Source: Saccharomonospora xinjiangensis XJ-54 (GTDB lineage Bacteria > Actinomycetota > Actinomycetes > Mycobacteriales > Pseudonocardiaceae). From it: a stretch of 64,000 bases of DNA. Made by a program: the position numbers and the translations under genes. Below, piece after piece: positions 37,852 to 46,257 of this stretch (the stretch's first letter is position 1; each line of letters starts with the position of its first letter). The notes below the pieces were generated by a model, which saw only the letters and a program-made list of their open reading frames with translations, did no database searches and was not told where the DNA came from. The stretch lies in the NCBI RefSeq assembly GCF_000258175.1, contig NZ_JH636049.1:1961482-2025481 (forward strand). Reading direction: 5' to 3'.

Positions 37852-38706
37852 CCGCGCCTGCCGCCTGCGCCGCCGGGCGCTCGGCACGATCATTGGCGTT
37901 CCCGACTCGGGATCGTCCACGACCCGGCACGGCAGCCCGAACACCTCGCCGACGAGGTCGGCCGTGACGATCTCGCACGGGTCACCTTGCGCCGCGATGC
38001 GTCCTCCCGGCGCGAGCACGATCAGGTTGGTCGCGTAGCGGCACGCCTGGTTGAGGTCGTGCAGCACCGCCACCAGCGTGTGCCCCGACTCCGCGTTGAG
38101 GTCGGCGCAGAGTTCCAGCACCTCGGTCTGGTGGGCGATGTCGAGGAACGTCGTCGGCTCGTCGAGCAGCAGGATCGGCGTCTGTTGCGCCAGCACCATC
38201 GCGAGCCACACCCGCTGCCGCTGCCCTCCCGACAGCTCGTCAACGAGCCTGCTCGCCAGCTCGGCGACCCCTGTGCGGCGCATCGCGTCCACCACGACGG
38301 CCTCGTCCTGCGACGACCACTGGCGCAGCAGCCGCTGGTGCGGGTATCGGCCCCGCGCCACCAGGTCGCCGACCGTGATGCCGCTGGGTGCGACGGAACT
38401 CTGCGGCAGCAGGCCGAGCCGCCGCGCCACCTCGCGCGAGCGGTACTCGGTGATCACCTTCCCGTCGAGATACACCGCGCCGGTGTCCGGTTCGAGCATC
38501 CTGGCGAGCGCCTTCAGCAGCGTCGATTTGCCGGACGCGTTCGGCCCGACGATGACGGTGAACGAGCCGTCGGGCACCGAGACACCGAGTTCGCGCGCCA
38601 CCACGGTGCCGTCGTAGGCCAGCGTGAGGTTCTCGGCGCGCAGCCTGCTCGCCGCCCGCCCCTCCGAACCGCCGGGCTCAGCGGAGATCACGGTCGATCC
38701 CGTCAC
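37804..38706 (-). CDS. Iron-siderophore ABC transporter ATP-binding protein (FepC type)
   Basis: 300 residues. Walker A VGPNASGKSTLLKAL, signature ELSGGQRQRVWLAMVL, Walker B ILLLDEPTTFLD, switch His in AVLHDLNQA. Energises ferri-siderophore uptake with the two permeases upstream. GTG 38706 overlaps the FepG-like stop (GTGA). The stop at 37804 lies 48 bp inside the convergent purU gene. Confidence 0.94.
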   Translation of the reverse strand: MTGSTVISAEPGGSEGRAASRLRAENLTLAYDGTVVARELGVSVPDGSFTVIVGPNASGKSTLLKALARMLEPDTGAVYLDGKVITEYRSREVARRLGLLPQSSVAPSGITVGDLVARGRYPHQRLLRQWSSQDEAVVVDAMRRTGVAELASRLVDELSGGQRQRVWLAMVLAQQTPILLLDEPTTFLDIAHQTEVLELCADLNAESGHTLVAVLHDLNQACRYATNLIVLAPGGRIAAQGDPCEIVTADLVGEVFGLPCRVVDDPESGTPMIVPSARRRRRQARSEDDGAVPVHEHAAL

Positions 38707-39800
38707 GCATACCTGCCTTTCCCGCGCCACTCGGACGCCAGTAGCCACATCAGGTACAGACCACCGAGCAAGCCCGTCGCGGTGCCGACCGGCAGTTGCT
38801 GTGCGGCGAAAAGGCGGTCCATCGCCAGGTCGCTCACGGTCAGCAGCAGACCGCCCATCAGTGCCGAGGTGATCAGCCCGGGAGCCGCTCCTCGCGTCAG
38901 CCTTCGCGCGAGTTGCGGCGCTGCCAGCGCCACGAACCAGATCGGCCCCGCCGCGGCCGTGGCGAAGCCCGCCAGCAGGACACTCACCGTGATCAGGACG
39001 GCTCTGGTGCGCTGCACGCCGACGCCGAGCGCACCTGCGGCGTGGTCACCGAGTTCGAGCATCGACAGCGCGCGAACCTGGCTTGCCGCGACGGGCAGCA
39101 ACACGGCCAGCGCGAGTCCTGACGCGGCGACGTGTTCCCAGCCCCTGCTGTTGACGCTACCGATCAGCCACGCCTGCGCGCTCACGGCGTCGTAGATGTT
39201 CGCACGGGTGATCAGGTAGGAGTTGACCGACAGCGCCAGCGCGTTGATGCCGACCCCCATCAGCACGAACCGGTAGCCCTGCACGCCGCGCCGATACGAC
39301 AGCAGGTAGACGAGCAGCGCCGTGGAGATTCCGCCCACCAGCGCGCCGAGAGCCACCTGCGTCATGCCGCCACCGATGGTGATGAGCACCACGAGCGCGC
39401 CCGTCGAGGCGCCGTTGGTGAATCCCACGAAGTCCGGGCTGCCGAGCGGGTTGCGCATGAGGCTTTGCAGAACCGCCCCGCTCACAGCCAGCGCGGCACC
39501 CACGAACAGCGCCGTGAGCAGGCGGGGAAGGCGAAGCGTGCCCACGATGAAGTCGGCGGCTCCCTCGCCGTTGCCCACCAGCACGGCGAGCACCTCGGGG
39601 ATGGACAGCTCGAACTCGCCCGTGGTGAGCGTGATCGTGGCCGTGACGAGGACGGCGAGCGCGAGTGCGGCGCCGACGAGGATCGTGCGGGTGGGCAGCC
39701 GCAGCGCGACCGCCTCTCGGCGGGTTCGCAGCACCTTGCCGGTGACCGGACGGCCCGCGGTGTCCGCGCTCCGTGTTCCGGTGACGGTCTCGACGTTCAC
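38703..39800 (-). CDS. Iron-siderophore ABC transporter permease (FepG type)
   Basis: 365 residues, FecCD family. About nine to ten hydrophobic segments, with FVGAALAVSGAVLQSLMRNPLGSPDFVGF near the first third and GDHAAGALGVGV as the ATPase-coupling loop. GTG 39800 overlaps the stop of the other permease (GTGA, 39797-39800). Confidence 0.94.
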   Translation of the reverse strand: MNVETVTGTRSADTAGRPVTGKVLRTRREAVALRLPTRTILVGAALALAVLVTATITLTTGEFELSIPEVLAVLVGNGEGAADFIVGTLRLPRLLTALFVGAALAVSGAVLQSLMRNPLGSPDFVGFTNGASTGALVVLITIGGGMTQVALGALVGGISTALLVYLLSYRRGVQGYRFVLMGVGINALALSVNSYLITRANIYDAVSAQAWLIGSVNSRGWEHVAASGLALAVLLPVAASQVRALSMLELGDHAAGALGVGVQRTRAVLITVSVLLAGFATAAAGPIWFVALAAPQLARRLTRGAAPGLITSALMGGLLLTVSDLAMDRLFAAQQLPVGTATGLLGGLYLMWLLASEWRGKGRYA

Positions 39801-40876
39801 AGGCCTGCCAGCCTCCGTCGCCTGCACAGCATTACGAACACGGGCACCCCGATGGCGGCGGTGACGATGCCGACCTGCACCTCGCCCGGCGGCGCGATCA
39901 CGCGGCCGACCACGTCTGCGGCCACCAGCAGCAGCGGTGCGAGCACCAGCGAGTACGGCAGCACCCAGCGGTGGTCCGGACCGACGAGAAGGCGCGCCGC
40001 GTGCGGGACGGCGAGCCCGACGAAACCGATCGGCCCGATGGCCGCGGTGGCCGCGCCACACAGCAGCGTCACCGCGATCGCCCCGAACGCCCTGATGAGG
40101 CCGGGTCTGGCACCGAGCGCGCCCGCGAGATCGTCGCCCATGGACAGTGCGTTCAGCGGGCGCATCAACAGCAGCGCGATCACCGCCCCCACCGCGACGA
40201 ACGGCAGCAGCGGCAGTAGCACGTCGTAGTAGCGGCCCGCGAGCGAGCCGACCATCCAGAACCGGTACTCGTCGTAGGCTTCGGGGTCCGAGAGGAGCAC
40301 GGCCGTGTTGAAGGCGTAGAGCACGGCGGTGATCGCGGCGCCTGCCAGCACAAGACGTTCCGGGCTCGCGGCCCCCCGCCCCGTCGCGCCGAGCACGTAG
40401 ACGGCCAGCGACGCGACGGCGGCGCCTGCGAGGGCGAACCACACGTAGCCGAGCACCGACGTGACACCGAGGAAGGCGATCGCCACCACCATGCCAGCCG
40501 ACGCGCCGGTGTTGACGCCGAGAAGCCCCGGTTCGGCGAGCGGATTGCGGGTCAGCGCCTGCATCAGCGCACCGGACAGTCCGAGTGCGACACCCGCCGT
40601 GATGCCCAGCAGCGTTCTGGGGATGCGATAGTCGTGGATGACGACCGCCGTGTCCGAATTCGCGAAGGCGGCCCTGTTCACCAGCACGTCCCAGGTCTCG
40701 ATGAAGGGAATGTCCCTCGACCCGAGCCAGATGCTGAGCAGCGCGACGAAGGCGAGCGCGACCGTGAAGGCGACGAGGCCCCCTGCGCGAAGCGCGTGCG
40801 CCCATCGCCGGTCCGCAACGGCGTGATCGCCCGGTTCGGTTTCCGAATCGGGATCGACGGACACGGCCAACGGCAT
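39797..40876 (-). CDS. Iron-siderophore ABC transporter permease (FepD type)
   Basis: 359 residues, FecCD family: GVALGLSGALMQALTRNPLAEPGLLGVNTGAS and the coupling loop GDDLAGALGARPG. First gene of the importer operon. No Shine-Dalgarno is visible; a -10-like TAGCCT lies 6 bp before ATG 40876 inside an iron box, so the message is probably leaderless. Confidence 0.94.
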   Translation of the reverse strand: MPLAVSVDPDSETEPGDHAVADRRWAHALRAGGLVAFTVALAFVALLSIWLGSRDIPFIETWDVLVNRAAFANSDTAVVIHDYRIPRTLLGITAGVALGLSGALMQALTRNPLAEPGLLGVNTGASAGMVVAIAFLGVTSVLGYVWFALAGAAVASLAVYVLGATGRGAASPERLVLAGAAITAVLYAFNTAVLLSDPEAYDEYRFWMVGSLAGRYYDVLLPLLPFVAVGAVIALLLMRPLNALSMGDDLAGALGARPGLIRAFGAIAVTLLCGAATAAIGPIGFVGLAVPHAARLLVGPDHRWVLPYSLVLAPLLLVAADVVGRVIAPPGEVQVGIVTAAIGVPVFVMLCRRRRLAGL

Positions 40877-40894
40877 AAGGTGAGGCTAACCGAA
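40876..40894. promoter_or_regulatory. IdeR/DmdR-type iron box upstream of the importer operon
   Basis: TAAGGTGAGGCTAACCGAA matches 16 of 19 positions of the palindromic consensus TTAGGTTAGGCTAACCTAA (recalled). It touches the FepD start codon and contains the -10-like TAGCCT of the minus-strand promoter (40883-40888), with TGGACC 18 bp upstream as a possible -35. Iron-loaded regulator should repress. Confidence 0.82.
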
Positions 40895-40914
40895 CCGATG
40901 ACGAGTGGTCCAGA

Positions 40915-40933
40915 GTAGGTTAGCCTCGCCTTC
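40915..40933. promoter_or_regulatory. Second iron box, upstream of the ABC exporter operon
   Basis: GTAGGTTAGCCTCGCCTTC, 13 of 19 matches to the iron-box consensus. It ends directly before GTG 40934 and contains a plus-strand -10-like TAGCCT (40921-40926) 7 bp from that codon, with ATGACG 17 bp upstream. No ribosome binding site fits, so a leaderless message is likely. Confidence 0.65.
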
Positions 40934-42613
40934 GTGTCCGGGAAGGTGTTGCGTCAGGCGATCACGAGCCAGCGGCGTCACCTCCTCACGGCCTCGGCTC
41001 TCGCCGCCACACACCAAGGCTGCGAGGCCGCCGTTCCCCTTCTCGTCGGCGTCGTGATCGACGAAGCCGTCGCGACGGGATCATGGCCCGCGCTCGCCGG
41101 TCTGCTCGCCACACTCGCCGCCGTGTTCGTCGCCCTTTCGCTGAGCTACCGCTTCGCGGCCCGCCGCGCGGAGCTGGCCGCCGAGGAGGCCGCCCACGAA
41201 CTGCGGCTGCGCGTGAGCCGCCGAGTCCTCGACCCCCGTGGCACGGCCGATGCGGGCCGCCTCCCCGGCGAGCTCGTCTCCATCGCCGTCTCCGACACGC
41301 GGCGGGTCGGCGCGGTGAACGGTGCCCTGCCGTTCGCGGTGGCCGCGCTGGCCGGACTCGTCGTGAGCGGCGTCGCACTGCTGCGGATCTCGATCCCGCT
41401 GGGGCTCCTCGTGCTGCTCGGCACGCCACCGCTGCTGTGGTTGTCGCACCTCGTCGGCAAACCACTGGAGCGGCGCAGCGCGCAGGAGGCCGAACGCGCC
41501 GCCGACGCCTCCGGGCTCGCCGCCGACCTCGTGTCGGGCCTGCGGGTGCTCAAGGGAATCGGGGCCGAGGCCGCCGCGGTGGAGCGTTACCGGCGCATCA
41601 GCCGTTCGGCGCTCGCGGCGACGCTGCGAGCCGCCCGCGCTCACGCTGGCCACGACGGCACGATCCTGGCCGCGACCGGCGTGTTCATCGCCGCGGTGGC
41701 CCTGGTGGGAGCGCAGCTCGCCGCCTCGGGCGCGATCAGCATCGGCCAGCTCGTGTCGGCCGTCGGGCTCGCGCAGTACCTTCTCGGGCCGTTCCAGATC
41801 TTCGCGTGGGCAGGCGGCAGGATCGCGCAGGGCCGCGCGTCGGCCTGCCGGGTCGAAGCCGTGCTCGCCGCGCCTGCGGCCGTGCCTTCCGCCGCAGGAG
41901 GCGGAGCGGCTGGTGCGACGCTCCGTGGTGCAGGGTCAGCACTGCGCCTTCACGGCGTGACTCATGGCGCTCTCGATGGTCTCGACCTCGACGTCTCCCC
42001 CGGCGAGTTCGTCGGGGTCGTCGCCGACCCGGCCTCGGCGCATGACCTCGTGCTGTGCCTCGGCCGTGAGGTCGAGCCAACCTCGGGCGAGATCGTCCTC
42101 GACGGCGTGCCGCTGCGGAACCTCGACGCCGGTGCCGTTCGCGCGACCGTGCTGACCGCCGCACACGACGCCGACCTGTTCGAGGGCACCGTTGCCGACA
42201 ACATCGGCGGTGCTGGCACCGCGCTCCGCACGGCACTGGCCGCCTCGTGTGCCGACGAGGTCGTCTCGTCGCTGCCCCACGGGGCCCACACGGCGGTCTC
42301 CGAAAGGGGCCGCTCGCTCTCCGGAGGGCAACGTCAGCGGATCGCGCTCGCCCGCGCGCTCGCCAGGAACAGTCCCGTGCTCGTCCTGCACGACCCGACC
42401 ACCGCCGTCGATGCGGTCACGGAGTCACGCATCGCCGCCGCGCTGCGCGGCGCGCGAGCGGGTCGCACCACGATCCTCGTCACCACGAGTCCCGCCCTGC
42501 TCGCCGTCACCGACCGCGTCCTGCTGCTGCGCGACGGCCGCGTCGAGAAGATCGCGACGCACGCCGACCTCGTGGACACCGACGCCGGCTACCGCGAGAC
42601 GGTGCTGTCGTGA
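40934..42613 (+). CDS. ABC exporter half-transporter 1 (degenerate ATP site)
   Basis: 559 residues: six-helix transmembrane domain (about 1-310) and nucleotide-binding domain. The Walker A is lost: the segment reads GEFVGVVADPASAHDLV with no GKS/T. Walker B is LVLHDPTTAVD, lacking the catalytic DE pair. The signature RSLSGGQRQRIALARALA is intact. Together with the next gene it would form a heterodimer with one working ATP site. Probably a siderophore exporter or IrtAB-like system. The start is supported by the promoter geometry. Confidence 0.88.
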   Translation: MSGKVLRQAITSQRRHLLTASALAATHQGCEAAVPLLVGVVIDEAVATGSWPALAGLLATLAAVFVALSLSYRFAARRAELAAEEAAHELRLRVSRRVLDPRGTADAGRLPGELVSIAVSDTRRVGAVNGALPFAVAALAGLVVSGVALLRISIPLGLLVLLGTPPLLWLSHLVGKPLERRSAQEAERAADASGLAADLVSGLRVLKGIGAEAAAVERYRRISRSALAATLRAARAHAGHDGTILAATGVFIAAVALVGAQLAASGAISIGQLVSAVGLAQYLLGPFQIFAWAGGRIAQGRASACRVEAVLAAPAAVPSAAGGGAAGATLRGAGSALRLHGVTHGALDGLDLDVSPGEFVGVVADPASAHDLVLCLGREVEPTSGEIVLDGVPLRNLDAGAVRATVLTAAHDADLFEGTVADNIGGAGTALRTALAASCADEVVSSLPHGAHTAVSERGRSLSGGQRQRIALARALARNSPVLVLHDPTTAVDAVTESRIAAALRGARAGRTTILVTTSPALLAVTDRVLLLRDGRVEKIATHADLVDTDAGYRETVLS

Positions 42614-44463
42614 GCGGGGACGAGTTGCTGCCCGTCGCCTCGGGACGGCGCACCGCGGCGGCCGTCGGCGAACTGCTGCGCCGGGTGTGGCCCCTCGCGG
42701 TGTTCGCGTTCGCCGTCCTCGCCTCCGGCACCGCGATCGGGCTGCTGACGGCGCCGCTGCTCGGCCAGCTGGTGGACCTCGTCGTCGCGGGCGACACCGA
42801 CTTCACCGTGCCGGTGCTCCTGCTGGCCTGCGTGGCGCTCGCCGGAGGAGCGACGACGGCATGGGGACTCGCGCTGGTGTCCCGGCTTGGCGAGACCATG
42901 CTCGCCGAGGTGAGAGAACGGTTCGTGGAGAAGGCACTCGCGCTGCCGCTCGACCACCTCGAACGCGCCGGGTCCGGCGACCTCACCTCACGCGTCACCA
43001 ACGACGTCACCATGATCGCCCGTTCGGTGCGGGAAGCATTACCCGAACTGGGCCGCTCGGCGCTGACGATCGTGCTGACGCTCGGCGGCCTCGCGGTGCT
43101 CGACTGGCGATTCCTGCTCGCCGCGCTGCTGGCCGCGCCCATCCAGTTCGCCACGGCCCGCTGGTACGTGCGGCGGTCAGGGCCGCTGTACGCGCGGCAG
43201 CGCAGGGCGGACGGCGCACTGCAACAGCAACTGCTCGGCACCCTCGGCGGAGCGCGAACCGTCCGCGCTTTCGGGCTCGGCGACGATCACGTCGGGCGTA
43301 TCGACCGGCGCTCGCGGGAGGTCGTCGGCACGACACTGTCGGCCACCCGCCTCGCGACGCGGTTCTTCTCCCGCCTCAACGCGGCCGAGTTCGTGGGACT
43401 GTCCGCCGTGCTGGGCACCGGATTCGTGCTGGTCGCCGGGGGTGCGACGACGATAGGCACTGCCACGGCCGCCGCACTCTACTTCCACAGCCTCTTCAAT
43501 CCCGTGAACGCCGCGTTGTCCCTTGTGGACGACGCGCAGTCGGCGGCGGCTGGGCTTGCCCGGCTCGTGGGCGTGTCGGACCTCCCGGGGCCGCCAGGGC
43601 TGACAAGGCTGACAGGGACGTCGGGCCTGCCGGCACTACCGGACTCGGGGACGCCAGGGACGCCCTTCCCTCCGGAATCGGCGGAGCTGCCAGGGTCGCC
43701 AGGACCTCCGGTGCCGCCGCGGGGCCATTCACCCTCGGATTCCTCGGTGAAGCTCGCCGACGTCGGCCACGCCTACGTGTCTGGCCACGATGTGCTCGCC
43801 GACGTGCACCTGGAGATCGCCGCCGGTGAGCACGTCGCCCTCGTCGGCGCCAGCGGGGCGGGCAAGACGACACTGGCGAAACTGGTCGCGGGCGTGCACG
43901 TGCCGACTCGCGGCACCGTGACGCTCGGCGGCGTGGCCGTGCCGGACCTCCCTCCCCGGGCGCTGCGCCGCACGGTGGCCCTCATCAGTCAGGAGGTGCA
44001 CGTCTTCGCGGGCCCGCTCTCCGACGACCTCCGGCTCGCGAAACCGGGCGCGGGAGACGACGAGCTGGTCGCGGCCCTGGACCGGGTCGGCGCACTGCCA
44101 TGGGTGCGCACACTGCCTGATGGCCTGTCCACAGTGGTCGGTGAGGGTGGGCATCGGCTGACCGTCACGCAAGCGCAGCAACTCGCCCTCGCCAGGCTGG
44201 TGCTCGCCGACCCCGCCATCGCGATCCTGGACGAAGCAGGCGCCGACGCGGGCAGCGCGGGAGCGCGAGTCCTCCAGCGCGCGGCGGCCAGGGCGGTGGA
44301 GGGCCGCACGGCAATCGTGGTGGCCCACCGGCTCACCCAGGCGGAGGCCGCCGACCGGGTCGTCGTGGTCGAGGCCGGTCGGGTCGTGGAGACCGGAACC
44401 CACGCCGAACTCCTGGCGAGGCAGGGCCGCTACGCCGAACTGTGGAAGGCGTGGGGCCGCTGA
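42610..44463 (+). CDS. ABC exporter half-transporter 2 (catalytic subunit)
   Basis: 617 residues, GTG 42610 overlapping the previous stop (GTGA). Transmembrane domain about 1-320, then a 60-residue Gly/Pro-rich linker ([18 protein letters not shown] and onward), then the nucleotide-binding domain. Walker A VGASGAGKTTLAKL and Walker B IAILDEAGAD are intact, but the signature reads HRLTVTQAQQLALA instead of LSGGQ. This complements subunit 1, which supplies LSGGQ. Array E starts 6 bp after the stop. Confidence 0.9.
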   Translation: MSGDELLPVASGRRTAAAVGELLRRVWPLAVFAFAVLASGTAIGLLTAPLLGQLVDLVVAGDTDFTVPVLLLACVALAGGATTAWGLALVSRLGETMLAEVRERFVEKALALPLDHLERAGSGDLTSRVTNDVTMIARSVREALPELGRSALTIVLTLGGLAVLDWRFLLAALLAAPIQFATARWYVRRSGPLYARQRRADGALQQQLLGTLGGARTVRAFGLGDDHVGRIDRRSREVVGTTLSATRLATRFFSRLNAAEFVGLSAVLGTGFVLVAGGATTIGTATAAALYFHSLFNPVNAALSLVDDAQSAAAGLARLVGVSDLPGPPGLTRLTGTSGLPALPDSGTPGTPFPPESAELPGSPGPPVPPRGHSPSDSSVKLADVGHAYVSGHDVLADVHLEIAAGEHVALVGASGAGKTTLAKLVAGVHVPTRGTVTLGGVAVPDLPPRALRRTVALISQEVHVFAGPLSDDLRLAKPGAGDDELVAALDRVGALPWVRTLPDGLSTVVGEGGHRLTVTQAQQLALARLVLADPAIAILDEAGADAGSAGARVLQRAAARAVEGRTAIVVAHRLTQAEAADRVVVVEAGRVVETGTHAELLARQGRYAELWKAWGR

Positions 44464-44469
44464 CGCCGT

Positions 44470-44637
44470 GTCCGCACCCTGTGCACGGGCGTTGGCACTT
44501 CTAGAACAAGCGTTGGCACCTCACGCACAAGCGTCGGCACTTCGTGCACGGGCGTTGGCACTTCTAGAACAAGCGTCGGCACCTCATGCACACGTGTCCG
44601 CACCTCACGCACGAATGTCCGCACGCCATGTACGGCC
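44470..44637 (+). repeat. 21-bp-period array E (plus orientation, 8 units)
   Basis: 168 bp made of exactly eight 21-nt units, starting 6 bp after the exporter stop codon. Units begin GTCCGCAC, GTTGGCAC or GTCGGCAC. Units 2 (44491-44511) and 5 (44554-44574) are identical, with a TTCTAGAACAAGC half, suggesting duplication of a three-unit block. Oriented in the sense of the upstream gene, ending 8 bp before the tetR stop. Confidence 0.96.
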
Positions 44638-44645
44638 TCACGCGG

Positions 44646-45239
44646 TCACGACCGCGCGCCACACCCCTCCAGAACGACGTCCACGACCTGATCGGCGAAC
44701 TCGCCGGTCACCGGCATCTGCCGCAGGATCACCCGTGACCACACCGCGCCAGCCAAGAGGTCGAGCACCAAAGCCGGGTCCACCGAATCGGACAGTTCCC
44801 CGCGCTCGGCGGCGCGGCCGAACACGGCACGTTCGCCGGACAGCCGGTCGGCGAAGAACTCCCGCGCCAACCACGCCAGTCTCGGCCGCCCCGCGACGGC
44901 GGACAACGCGGCGGCCACGACACGGGACGTCGAATCTTCGGTCAGCAAACGCACCACACGGCGCACCAGAACTCGCAGATCACCGCGAAGGCTTCCGGTG
45001 TCGGGCACCTCGAACCGCAGGAGCGACGACTGGATGATCGCCGCACCAAGCAGCGCATCCTTGTCGGCCCACCAACGGTAGATGGTCGTCTTGTTCACAC
45101 CCGACCGGGCTGCCACGCCCTCGATCGTGACCCCGTCGTAGCCGCCTTCGGCAAGCAGCTCCAGCGTGACTTGGTAGATCGCCTGCGCCTGACGAGGGCC
45201 GCGGCCTGCCCGCCGGCTTCCGGGAAGTTTGTCGTCCAC
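44646..45239 (-). CDS. TetR family transcriptional regulator
   Basis: 197 residues. The N-terminal HTH is IYQVTLELLAEGGYDGVTIEGVAARSGVNKTTIYRWWADKD in overall pattern, with the usual YRWW recognition helix. The C-terminal ligand domain is unremarkable. GTG 45239; GTG codons slightly upstream are possible. It is divergent from an alpha/beta hydrolase, and two palindromic operators lie between them, so it probably represses itself and the hydrolase. Confidence 0.93.
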   Translation of the reverse strand: MDDKLPGSRRAGRGPRQAQAIYQVTLELLAEGGYDGVTIEGVAARSGVNKTTIYRWWADKDALLGAAIIQSSLLRFEVPDTGSLRGDLRVLVRRVVRLLTEDSTSRVVAAALSAVAGRPRLAWLAREFFADRLSGERAVFGRAAERGELSDSVDPALVLDLLAGAVWSRVILRQMPVTGEFADQVVDVVLEGCGARS

Positions 45240-45262
45240 ACCCCGCAGCGTACGCACCGAGC

Positions 45263-45284
45263 CACAACGCAACGTAGCGTTGTG
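45263..45284. promoter_or_regulatory. TetR operator 1
   Basis: Inverted repeat with 8-bp arms CACAACGC and GCGTTGTG around AACGTA, 24 bp upstream of the tetR start. It shares the CAACGCAACGT core with operator 2, 46 bp away centre to centre. Confidence 0.8.
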
Positions 45285-45310
45285 TTAGGTCGCACTGTGA
45301 GGGTTTAATA

Positions 45311-45328
45311 CAACGCAACGTTGCGTTG
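45311..45328. promoter_or_regulatory. TetR operator 2
   Basis: Perfect 18-bp palindrome CAACGCAACGTTGCGTTG, 16 bp upstream of the hydrolase start and just before its AAGGAGA ribosome binding site. Confidence 0.85.
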
Positions 45329-45344
45329 CATTTAAGGAGATCTC

Positions 45345-46079
45345 ATGATCGGCACTCCACTCCCCGTGGTGTTCTTGCACGGCATCCGCGTCAGCGGCAC
45401 GATGTGGCGACCGCAGCTACGCGAGGTCGGTCGGCATCGTCCTGTGTCGGCCCCCGACATGCCAGGGCACGGGCACCGGCGCGGGGAACGGTTCACGATG
45501 CGTTCCGCGGTCGAAACGGTCGCCGAGGAGATCGACGCGCTCGGTGGTCGCGCTCTCGTCGCAGGGCTGTCGATGGGCGGCTACATCGGTATCGCGGCAG
45601 CCTCTCGCCTAGGTGAACGTGTCGCCGGGCTGGTCGCCATGGGCTGCACGGCGGCACACCGCCCCTCGTTGACGGTGCCGTATCGGTTGACAAGCCGCCT
45701 GTTCAACGCTCTTCCCGACGGTGGCGCCTGGCTCAACCGGCAGATCTTCGCCGCTGCGGCGGGGCGGACGGCTGCGGCGGCCATCGGCGAGCGCGGCTTC
45801 GCCACCGACGCGGTCTCCGACGTGCTCGACGCTCTTCTCGCGTTCGACCCCGTGGAGGAACTCGCACGGTTCACCGGACCCGTGTGGCTCGTCAACGGCA
45901 GCCGTGATCACTTCAGGGTCGATGAGCAGCGGTTCCTCGAAGCCTGTGTGGACGGACGACTGGTGATCGTGCCCAAGGTCGGCCACCTCCTGTCGTTCAG
46001 CACGCCGCATGTCGTGGCACAGTTGATCAACGAGGCTGCGGAACACGTCGAAGACACCGCGCGACCACAGACGGCGTGA
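45345..46079 (+). CDS. Alpha/beta hydrolase under TetR control
   Basis: 244 residues. VVFLHGIRVSGTMWRPQ (oxyanion HG), nucleophile elbow LVAGLSMGGYIGIAAAS, acid in VNGSRDHFRVD, and His in KVGHLLSFSTPH. AAGGAGA 5 bp upstream of ATG 45345. The substrate is unknown. It lies between array E and array F together with tetR; a role in siderophore release cannot be excluded but the local TetR regulation, rather than an iron box, argues for a separate function. Confidence 0.88.
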   Translation: MIGTPLPVVFLHGIRVSGTMWRPQLREVGRHRPVSAPDMPGHGHRRGERFTMRSAVETVAEEIDALGGRALVAGLSMGGYIGIAAASRLGERVAGLVAMGCTAAHRPSLTVPYRLTSRLFNALPDGGAWLNRQIFAAAAGRTAAAAIGERGFATDAVSDVLDALLAFDPVEELARFTGPVWLVNGSRDHFRVDEQRFLEACVDGRLVIVPKVGHLLSFSTPHVVAQLINEAAEHVEDTARPQTA

Positions 46080-46257
46080 GTTGGCTCTGGGGCCTGCCAC
46101 CGGACGAGACCAGGTCGGACGCCGGGCCGCTACGCACGGCGCATACCCGCGACCGGCCCCGACGTCAGCAGGACGGTGCCGGGTGAGGAGGTGACACAAG
46201 ACCGCCTCCGGGTTCGTCCGCGCGAGACGTGGCAGCGGCGTTCCGGCCTGCGGCACA

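Noticed and set aside
45345..46079. Stand-alone siderophore type II thioesterase or esterase
   Set aside because: The fold alone cannot show this, and the gene is under its own TetR operators instead of an iron box; left as a hydrolase of unknown substrate.
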